In this document: positions 39,701 through 50,753 of the stretch, piece by piece
Position numbering within the stretch: position 1 is the first letter of the stretch
Layout: every line of letters starts with the position of its first letter
Assembly: GCF_002288925.2 (NCBI RefSeq)
Contig: NW_022098037.1
Location: 8,451,321-8,515,320 of the forward strand
DNA: 64,000 bases
Direction: 5' to 3'
DNA from: Delphinapterus leucas
Taxonomy: Eukaryota > Chordata > Mammalia > Artiodactyla > Monodontidae
Notes under the pieces: model-generated
Database searches by the model: none
Told to the model about the DNA's origin: nothing
Seen by the model: the letters and a program-made list of their open reading frames with translations, nothing else
Translations under genes and position numbers: made by a program

Positions 39701-42700
39701 GTTTTGTTTTGTTTTTGATTTCACATATAAGTGAGATCATATGGCATTTGTCTTTTTCTTACCTATTTCACTTAGCATAATGCCCTCAAAGTCCATCCAT
39801 TATATTGCAAATGGCAAGATTTCATTCTTTCTTTGGCCAAATAATATTCTAATGTATACGTAGGCCACATATTCTTTATCCATTCATCTGTTGATGAGCA
39901 GTTTGGTTGCTTCCACGTCTTGACTATTGTAAATAATGCTGCAATGAACATGGGGGTGCATATACCTTTTCGAGTTTTTTTTTTTTTTTTTTCAGGTAAA
40001 TACCCAGAAGTGGAATTGCTAGAACATATGGTAGTTCTATTTTTAGTTTTTTGAAGAACCGCCATAACAGTTTTCCACAGTGGCTGCACCAACTTACATT
40101 CCCACCAACAGTGCACAAGGGTTCCCTTTCCTCCACTTCCTCTCCAGCACTTTATTATTTCTTGTCTTTGTCTCACTGTGGTTTTGATTTGCGTTCCTCT
40201 GATGACTAGTCATGTTGAGCAGCTTTTCAAGTACCTGTTGATTATCTGTATGTCTTCTTTGGAAAAACGTCCACTCAGATCTTCTGCCCATTTTTTTAAT
40301 TGGATTGTTTGTTTTTTTGCTGTTGAGTTGTATGAGTTCTTTATATATTTTAGATATTAACCCCTTATCAGATTATGACTTGTAAATATTTTCTCCCATT
40401 CCATAGGTGACCTTTTCATTTTGTTGATGGTCGCCTTTGCCATATAGAAGCTTTTTATTTTTTTTTATTTTATTTTTTTTTGCGGTGCGCGGGCCTCTCA
40501 CTGTTGCGGCCTCTCCCGTTGCGGAGCACAGGCTCCGGACGCGCAGGCTCAGGGGCCATGGCTCACGGGCCCAGCCGCTCCGCGGCATGTGGGATCTTCC
40601 CGGACCGGGGCACAAACCCACGTCCCCTGCATCGGCAGGCGGACTCTCAACCACTGCACCACCAGGGAAGCCCCCAGAAGCTTTTTAATTTGATGTAGTC
40701 CTACTTGCTTATTTTTGCTTTTGTTGCCACATAGGTACTATTATCATTCCATCTTATAAAAGAGGAAACTGAAGCATGGAGAGGTTAAATACTTTGCTCA
40801 TATCACACAGAAACCAAATTACGGTGTGAGATTCACACCCAGACAGTCTGACTCCAGAATTGTCCTCTTGGTCGCCACCCTTGACCACACTCTATTTCTC
40901 TATAACACTGTGTAATACTCTACAGTTTGTGGGTCACTTTCACTTAACCTCATTTAAGGGAGACAGAGGCAGAGAAAGCTACTTCTTAGGAGTTAATCAG
41001 CTCCAGGGGAGGTGATGACAACTGTCCTAGGACTGTAGCCATGAAAAAGTCCTAGTCATGAAAGAACTCACTGCATTCTTATGTCTTGCCAAGCAAGTAC
41101 CAACAATTCAATTAGTTTTTGACTCACCTGAGTCGCCACGTCACATTTGAGAGAGAAAAACAATTTCTTGGTGTCAGTATCAGTTTGCTAAGGCTGCTGT
41201 AGCAAAGTATCACTAACTGGGTATCATAGAACAACAAAAATGTATGTCTCACGGGATTGGAGGCTAGAGGTCCAGGATCAAGGTATCAGCAGGTTTGGTT
41301 CCTTCTAAGAGCTATGATGAAGTGTAATAAACGAAAGACATTAATGGTGTTCTCTAAAAGAGCCAAACAGTGAAGGCTTCCATACTTCATTTTGTGGTAC
41401 AGTGTGAGGGCAGGGCATGCAAGGCAGTTGTTTTCAATAATCCGTTTGACTTTGCTCTTGGAATTACAGAATGAATGTGAGTGCAAGAAAGGATTTCGAG
41501 GCGATGGGATTGACTGTGAACCAGTAACTTCATGCTTGGAACAAACTGGGAAATGTCATCCACTGGTGAGTTACTTGATTTCTTTCATTAATCCTTAAAA
41601 CAATGACTTGAGAAAGAAAGAAGGTTGGGTTATTTTTTTATCTGGGCCGAGTAATGAACAAAATCTCTCTTACTCCCAAAGGGGGTCCCTGAGCAGAATG
41701 TGAGTAATTATTGCAACCTTCACTCCATTCTAAAGCTCGGAAGAACCAACATACAGTTGCCAGATAAGATTCCCGGTTAACTCTGAACTTCTAGTAAATG
41801 ACAGATAATCCTGCAGCACAAATATGACCCAAATGTTAGGACAGATTTAAACAAAAACTTCTTCATAACTTAGCTAAAATTCATACTTGGCGTTTTTATT
41901 TGCTACATCTGGCAATTCTAAATCACCAGGATAATTTAAAGGGTAACTAGACTCCCATTTTGAATGTCATGACAAAATTTTACCCAAATTATTAGTGAAA
42001 ATGCCCATTCAAGGGTAGGTTGAGCCTTGTGTCTAAATTATGGAAGAGCAGGCAAAGATGTTAGAGCTGGTCGTGTTCATGTTTTTAAAAGATCACTAAG
42101 CACCCAGCATCAGAACCAATGAAGACGACACCTTAGTCACAGTGCTTTTGCTTGCAAGGAACAGAGTCCACGCAAATCCGCTTAAGCTAAAAAGGAATTT
42201 GTTGGACAGATGCCGCCAGGGTAGCTCCATAGTCAGGAATTCCAAAACTTCCCACGGGCTTAGAATCGACATCAAGGCAGCTTCTTCCCTCGATCCTCTG
42301 AGACCATGCAATTTCTCATTTTGCTACTCCCTGTGCTTGTACTTTCTCTTTGTCTTTGTCTCCCTCTCTCTCTCTCCCAACTTTAAGTGCAGTTCTGTGC
42401 ATCTTGGGGTAGATGACTCCCTGTTCTTAGAAAAACGTCTACCCAACTACCAGAGATGGTAGTTTTTCCACTAACTTAACAGCACTCTGTGTCCCCATTC
42501 TAACTCATAGGAGAAAGGATCTGACCAGCCCAGCTGGGTCCAAGTGCCCACATATGAGACACTCAATGATGGCCAGGGAGTGGGGTGACATATCATGAAC
42601 AGGACTGCCAGACCCACGCCTAGTAGTGTGGGCAGGTGGGTAATATTCAAAGACAAAAAAAATGGGAGGAGATGCCTCTAAAGCAGCCGTTACCCAAGAA

Positions 42701-45700
42701 TCACGAAAGCACTTCATAAAGCTGAAGAAGCTCCAACACTCTTGCTTAATTTAAGCCCAACCAAGCCCTGACATTCCACACGTGAGAGGTTATTGGAACT
42801 TTCACTTCATTCCAAAGCGTGGAAGAACCAGCATAGGGTTGCCAGATAAAATGCAACACACCCAGTTAAAATTGAATTTCAGATACACAGTGAATTCTCC
42901 TCTGGCACAAGCATGCCCCCAAATACTATATGGGACATACTTATACAAAAACCTCTTGGTTTATCTGAGATTCACATTAACTGTGTGTCCTGATTTCTGC
43001 TTGCTAAATCTTGGCAGGGATGAAAGGAAAGAATCTAATTGTGATTCCATAAGAAGTGCACCAAACCTGCAGAAAGGGCTGAGGGCCTGTGGGTTACTTC
43101 CACCATCTTTCAGCCCCAAATTTGCAGTTCTCACTGTAGAAGGAGCCTGAGGATTCACAGGTGTACCTCATACCTAATGCTTTAGTTGGGAAAGCAAATC
43201 GTTTCTCTCATTTTCTTTGTATCAGGCAACCTGTCAGTTTACTTCTTCTGGTGTCTGGAGTTGTGTTTGCCAAGAGGGCTACGAAGGAGATGGCCTTCTC
43301 TGCTATGGAAACGCTGCAGTGGTAAGTCCTCTGAGATCAACTCCAGTACAGAATAATAAAGACAAAAATCTTCAAATTTAAAAGAAAAGAAAAAGAGTGC
43401 TCTTGGCTAGGATGGCTTTAAAGTGTTCTACCAGTCATTTGCTCCAGGTTTTATCTGAAGCAAACTGCTTCTCATAAATGGCATATGTGCTCTGTGGGCC
43501 ACAAATTTTCTACAAGGTGAAGGGAGGTAACTTTTATTAGGCACCTTCTGTGTACCAAGCAGTCCTGGCTTCCCTTTCTTGCCATTCTGCCTCTTGCTAG
43601 TCCCAGACTTCCCAGATGAGCAAATAACTGGTCCCTGCTGAGCTCTCGGGCACTCCTGTCCGGGCTGTGTGCCTCCTATAGGCACCCAGAGCACCCTGTG
43701 CTTACCCCTGTCTGGGGGGGGGTGTGTGTGTGTGTGTGTGCACACACACACGCGCACGCATGCGCGCGCACCTTCTGTGTACCAGGCATCTTACTAAATC
43801 CTTAACATGCTGCAGCACCCCCTTTAAACCACAGCCTCTGGGCTTATGCTATTTTTATGCCCATTTCATAGATGAGGAAACTGAGAGCCTAAGCACACTT
43901 GCCTAAGGTCGCTCAGCTGTCTCCGTGCAGAGCCCAAGCACTTAACCGTTAGTATGTTCTATCAGCGTAGGGCACGGCCCACCTAATTGTCTGTCTCCCC
44001 ACTGGACTGTCAACTCTTGAGGGCAGGTCTTTGTCCTTGCTTCCTACTTCACTCCTACTGTTCATAAAGATTTGCTGAAATGAGAAAGTAAATTGGTGAA
44101 TTTTCTCATCACTCACTTTTTGTTTAACTCACTGGAGTTTGGTTCCTACCCCTCCTCTCAATGGAAACCACTGGCGTAACAGTGCCCAGGGCTGCACCTG
44201 CCCTAACGTGCTCCCTGCCAGCTGCAGCCTCTGACCTTGGCCTCCCTGCCTATCAGGGTCCTTCCTGCTCTTTACTGAACCTGTTTCTCCTACTCATCCC
44301 ATCAGGCCTGTCTCCTGACATTCAGACCGTGGAGCGTGGACCCAACATTTTCTCTGCACTGTCCATGGGCCACATTTCCTAAAACCTTAAAACCCTAACA
44401 CCCTGCTTTCACAATGCCCCTCACCTCCCACGGAAAACAAGATCAAGTCCAAATCCTCGGCCTGGTAACTCCGAGGACTTCACATGGACTCAACTCACTT
44501 CAACCAGCTTAGCTGAGCTGTCGCCTTCCCAGCTGTCACCTTCCTGGCTCCGTTCCCCGCCCCCACGGACCCAGCCTCAGGTCTTTCTGCCAGCAGTTCA
44601 GGTCCAGCTCACGCCCTCCTCTCCTTGAAGGGATTACCCGAGCATCTCAGCTCTTGTACTTATCTATTTACTGATTTACTTTTTAACCGGTATTTACTAA
44701 CTTATTCCATAACCTCAACCACTTTCAAAAAGGAATTAAGACAGCTCTGAGATGTATTGCCTTTTGGTAAATTTGCACATAATAATTGTTGTTGCCACTT
44801 TCGTGGTGTTTAATAATTTTTAAAATGTTTTCACATACATTAATGCATGTAATGTTCATAATCCCAGGAGCAAGGCATCATCATTTTCATTTTTCAGGTG
44901 AGGCACTTGAGTTCTCAGAGAGGTTAAGTGACTTGCCCAAGATCCCACAGCTGGTAAATGGCAGACCCAGGAATTGAACCCAGACTTTTTAAACTCAAAG
45001 TCTAGAGCTTTCTTTAATCTATCACACCTTCAGACATCACTGATCTACCAGCCCTCTGTGTTATTTTTTCACATCCTAACATCCCCCAAACAACTGTAAG
45101 TTGCATAAGCTCAGGGGCCATCTTTTCTCTTTCATATCTTATATCCTCCCTCACTCCAACTTGGTGCCAATTGCGATGGTTCAGCGTGTATGTTCATTAG
45201 CAAACCCCATGGCGGATAAGTTAAAAAGAATAGTTGCTAAGACCTACTGACTGTGTCCTGCGTGCCATCCTCTATTCTAAGCACTTTAGAAACATTAACT
45301 CTTGCAGTTTCCACATCAGCACTATCAGCTGGAGCTTCCATCATCCCTGTTTTATAGCTGGGAACATTGAAGCCCAGCGAGATGAAGGAACTTGCCTAAG
45401 GAACTAGCAAATGGCCAAACCAGAAAGAAAACCCGAGTGGTTTGGCACTGTGTCCCAAGCCCCTGCTCAATGCTAGCTCTGAAAGGGGACCGTTTACTGA
45501 GTTCTGTGACCCTCCTTTAGGGCTGGGTGGCCGTGTTCTTACAACATAAATTCTGATTTGGACGAATTCGACGTTGTTGTTTCATTTAACGTTTCTGGAA
45601 TTACTCCTTTACCTCGAATATAGAAGATAATTCAAGCCATTAAACATGAAAGAAATGCATGGCTCTGGCAACATGGGGATTCATCCAGCCTGGGCATCAT

Positions 45701-48212
45701 TCATGTCGGCATCGACAAGGCTGGCAAGGACGATGCCCAGAGATGCCCTGTGATTATGCCTCTCATTGATCCTCCTCTGTGTTCTCTCTCCTCTCTCCTC
45801 CCTCTCTTGCACGAAATGAATAAGGAATTGTCCTTTCTCTCTGCAGCAGCTATATTTAACCAGTGGATAAATGTGAGTACCTTTGTTGGAATTAGGATTG
45901 GGAAGATACAATAATTGTAGATATTTGGACTACATGTAACAGAAAACTGAAAATGCAGCTGGTGAGGGGGAGGGAGGGAAATTGTCTAGAACAGTGGTTC
46001 TCAGCTTTGATTCCACTTTAGAGCCACATGGAACAGATGTTTTTCAGTAGCCCTGCCTAGGCTCCCACCCCCAGACTCTCTGATTTGATTGGGTAGAGGT
46101 TTGACCTGGGCATCAGTGTATTTTAACACTTTCCCAGGTGATTCTAACATGTAACCAGGGCCAAGAGCTTCTGGTCTCAGATAAGCTGGGGTGGTCGACT
46201 TTTCAACCAATCCAAATATATATGTATAACTTCATTCATCAAAAGAGGGATTTTTGAAAAGTCAGCATAATTCATCACGGTAATTCACCAAATTATATTT
46301 GGCATTTATAGTTGCAGTACTATCATATTTCATGTGTGTTTAGCCCTCAGCCCAACATGCCCAGAGGAGCTTTTCCCTCTCCTTTGGAAAGTTCTATAAC
46401 AAAGAGTCTAATCTCCACGAACCCCAGTTGTCTGAGTCTCTGTCATCTTTGCCTGAGTGGCCCAAGGTGGCAGGTTCAGCCAGCCATCGTGACAAGTGGT
46501 TTGTCCCTTTTAAGAAGACAGATCCCAAGATACGCAGTGTCTGGTCAGCAGCCACTCCAGGACGCCTTCCTGTTGCTTCCATGTGGGGTCCCTCTGACCC
46601 CCATCACACGGGACAGCAGGGACTGAGGGTCCTATAGCAGGTGCTAATTTTCATACAGACCCACCCCACACTCATAAGCTTGCCCTGTGGTGTGCTAGAC
46701 CCACTCGTCCTAGCTCACAAGAGCACAGCTTTCCCAACTCCACTTTCTGTGCTGTTATGGCGGTAGCTTGGAATCAGCTATGATGGGAGAACTTACGCCA
46801 CAGAAATCAGCAAACACTACGAAGCGGGGCTTTTGTTTGTTTGTTTTTCCTGGAGAGCCGGTTGTGAAACATAAACCCACCACCGCTTCTACCCAGAAGT
46901 AGCTCTAGGTGAGTAGATAAAGGTTGATTTCAGGCCTCCAGTCTCTCTCTCATGCTGAAACTGTTCCTGTAATCTTGCCACCATCCTTATTCCAAAGGCG
47001 TCCAAGGATTCTCAAGGTTCTCTGTACACACGTGTGCACACACACGCATGACACTCTCAAGACTGTTCGCTGCCTCTTCATTTAGACTAAAGGGTGAATG
47101 ACTGATAATGGCTCAAGTGTGACCTGATCAGGAAAATTTGCCTTTTGTCAAGGTTCACACGTTTCAATAAAAGGAATGAGTCTCAGAGGGAAGAGGAGGC
47201 ATCAGCCAGTAGGTGGGATCGATTTGGGAAAGGGGTCCCTAGGACCTTCCCAGTATCTCTGAAATTATATCACATGGGAAATTGTCATCTCTGCCAAGCA
47301 ATAAGTCAGCATTTGTCCTCTGACATGAGTCAGGCCAGTTTCTTTTCCTTCTGCGATTCAGAATGCTTCCCTACAACCCATGCTGTCAGCCGCCTCAAAC
47401 CTCACCATCCTCGTGCCTTCCCAACAAGCTATTGAGGACATGGACCAAGATGAGAAAGCCTTTTGGTTGACCAAGAGCAATATTCCCACCCTCATAAAGT
47501 AGGTATTATGTGTGTTTTATTCTTCATGGTATCTTACTGGCATCAGTGTGAATGAAGTTCAGTGAAGGGAGGCCACGTGGTCCTTCAGATCCATGCAACT
47601 GACCATGTCCCAGGACCCCCTCACCTCCTTACCCCAGGATGGAAGTCGTCAACATGACTGACAGCCAATTCTGTGCTAACTGCTTTATGTACAACCTAGT
47701 TAATCCTCCCAAGGACCCTGTGAAACAGACAGAATTATTCCCATTTTATAGATGCGGAAACCAAGGCACAGGGTGGTTAATTAACTAACCCCAGGTACCA
47801 TGGCTGAAGTTGCAGGGGAGATTTTGAACCTGGTAGTCTGGCTCCAGAAGCTACTCTCTTAACTCCTCACAATGCCACTGCCTCAAGCATTGATACCTCA
47901 TTACAGCCCTTATGGACTGTTGTTGTAGGTACCATACGCTACTGGGCACGTATGGAGTGGCCGATCTGCAGGCCCTGTCACCTTCTGACATGCTGGCAAC
48001 GTCTTTGCAGGGCAGCTTCCTCCACCTGGCGAAGGCAGATGGGGTAAGAGAGCGTCGTGTTGTGTCTGTTTAGTGGAAACTTGTGACCTACGTTCATAGT
48101 GTACTTTTAGTTTTTTTCTGTTAGGGAAATTTCCAAACGTGAGCAAAAATAAATGGAGAATAAAACCTCCATGTAGGTATCACCCAGCTTCAACACTTAG
48201 CAACCTGTATTG

Positions 48213-48280
<68 letters not shown>

Positions 48281-50721
48281 GCAGGGATAGTATAAAATGA
48301 AGCTCTCTGCCCACTGGTTGGCCACAGGCTCTTCCTGACAGACAACAGACTGATCCGGAAAGGCAGTCCTTTCATTTCTTCTGGGTGAAGGCCGTGCAGT
48401 TTCACAACTTGGATTTTTATGTGTGGTTAAGAGCTGGTTATTGGAAACCTACTAATTGAGTCATTTGAGATTACTACAATTTTGTATTAAGCTAGGGTCA
48501 GTCAACAGATATTTATTGGGACTTCCCTGGTGATCCAGTGGTAAAGAATCCGCCTTCCAGTGCTGGGGATGTGGGTTCGATCCCTGGTTGGGGACCTAAG
48601 ACCCCATATGCCACGGGGCAACTAAGCCTGCACGCCATAACTAGAGAGCCCGCCTGCCTCAAACTACAGAGCCCACAAGCTCTGGAACCCGCACTCCACA
48701 ACTACAGAGCCCATGCACCCTAAAACCCAAGCACTGCAACTAGAGAGAGAAAACCTGCACACCACAGCTAGAGAAAAGCCCACGCACCACAACGAAATAT
48801 CTCGCATGCCTCAACGAAGACCCCGCGTGCCGCAACGAAGACCCGATGCAGCCAAACAGATAAACAAACAGATACTTATTGAACACCTCCTATGCTCCAG
48901 GAACTGATCTGAGTGTTGGAGACAGGACAGTACACAGGAGAGCAGAGCCCTGTAGAAGCTCACCTTCTGGCTTTTTCTATAGTGTTTCAAGGACTTGGAT
49001 TCAGTTTTCTGTGCAGAAGTCTGGCTGCCCTGCTGAATGAGGCAGTGTTTTAAAGTTCTTTCTGTGAACTGAACAAGATGAAAATGGAGACTCTACTGGG
49101 AAATGAGAACTGCCCCATCAATGGAGCATGGGCCAGAGTCAGAATATTCTAGAACTGCAGCTCTAAAGCATTTCTGCCTACCTACCCATCAGTGGTGGCG
49201 CTGTGAAAAGGCTCTATGCCTAGTATTACCTAAATATATGTGCTTCATCAGATCATTCCTTTTAGAAAGCAGAAAAGAGTTACATAAAGTCCCATGGACT
49301 CTTTACATTTTATTACAATAATTCTAGAACGTTACATGCATGTATCAGACAATGGGTGGTTTTCCATTGGTGTTTGAAATCACTGATGCTCTGAGCAAGC
49401 ATTAGTTGAACACCCACCCTGGGAAGGTTCATCCCAGGTTCCGTAGATTCAGAGGTAAATCAATCAAGACCTGTGAGCTAGAGCAGCTAACCATCAAAGA
49501 CACAGTTGTAATGGGTTCTTTCATACGCCTGATATAAATGTCTCCCTGTAACCAGAAGAGATGTGCAAGGTAGCCAGGAATGTTTGTTTCAGGACCTCTG
49601 CTGATGTGCTCAGGGTGAGGCAAGTCCCCTCTGCACCCAGGGTTCCCAGGAGGAATTTCAGACAAAGGGCAGTGGTGGGAGAAGAGGAGAGGAAACCAGA
49701 GAGAGCAGAGCCCAGATGTGTCATGCTTGGTTGGTGGCTGCGTGAGCGGGCATTTGGATTTACTTAGCTCCTTTCAGTGGCTGCGTGAGAGGGCATTTGG
49801 GTTTACTTAGCTCCTTTCCCCGTGTAATTAATATTCTTGAAAAGTCAGTAACTATTAGTTTGCTAGGCCTACTATAACAAAGAAGCACAGGCTGGGTGGC
49901 TTAAACAACAGAAATTTTTGTCTCAGAGTTCTGGAGGCTCGAAATCCAAGGTCAAGGTGTGGGCAGGGTTGGTTCTCTCTGAGGACTGACGTCGGGCTCT
50001 CTCCTTGGCTCGTAGATGACCGTCCTCATGTTCACATGGTCTTCTCTCTACATAGCTGTCTGTGCCCAAATATCCTCTTCTTATAAGGACACCGGTCATG
50101 TTGGATTAGGGCCCACCCTAATGACCTCATTTTAACTTGATTACCTCTGTAAAGACCCTGTCTCCAAATAGGGTCACATTCTGAGACACTGGTGGTTAGC
50201 ACTCCAGCATACGAATTTTGGAGACACAATTCAACCCACAACACTATTTGTGGTGTTTTTCCAACTGCAGGGTCACTTTAGTGAGCCTCAGCCAGCACTT
50301 TTTTTTTTTTTTTTTTTTTTTTTTTGGCAGCGTTGGTTCTTCTTTGCAGCACACGGGCTTTCTCTAGTTGCAGCGAGTGGGGACTTCTCTTGTTGCGGAG
50401 TACAGGCTATAGGCGGCACGAGCTTCAGTAGTTGGGGTGCATGGGCTTCAGCAGTTGTGGCACGCAGGCTCAGTATTTGTGGCTCGTGGGCTCTAGAGCG
50501 CAGGCTCAGTAGTTGTGGCGCACCGGCTTAGTTGCTCTGTGGCATGTGGGATCTTCCCGGACCAGGGATTGAACCTGTATCCTGCATTGGCAGGAGGGTT
50601 CTTAACCACTGTGCCACCAGGGAAGTCCCCAGCACTTTTTTAATGAAATAGAATGAAATAGAGTAGAATCGATGATCAGGTGCCTACCACATGATAGAGG
50701 AAAGTATTATTTCATTTCAAT

Positions 50722-50753
<32 letters not shown>

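Larger units (their letters stand above)
39560..40900 (-). repeat. MIR relic split by an L1 insertion
   Basis: The MIR pieces are 39560-39599 (gtcacaacaaacctatgatg) and 40732-40900 (aggaaactgaagcatggaga, cacccagacagtctgactcc). The duplicated taggtact (39592-39599 and 40732-40739) marks where the L1 landed. Confidence 0.75.
39435..41469 (+). other. Intron 17
   Basis: Dominated by a MIR split by an L1 that is itself split by a CHR SINE (39560-40900), then the start of an unclassified repeat at 41178. 40900-41170 is unassigned. Confidence 0.8.
41566..43225 (+). other. Intron 18
   Basis: Contains two diverged copies of a ~220-bp segment (41700-41920 and 42783-43020) about 1.1 kb apart. 42096-42780 is mostly unassigned. 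Confidence 0.75.
43322..45824 (+). other. Intron 19
   Basis: Contains the (GT)n/(CA)n tract at 43722 and three antisense MIRs. 43960-44790 and 45475-45824 are unassigned; a pyrimidine-rich run precedes exon 20. Confidence 0.8.
45873..47361 (+). other. Intron 20
   Basis: Contains a MER5A-like relic and copy C of the unclassified repeat. 46175-46750 and 46895-47361 are unassigned. Confidence 0.8.
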
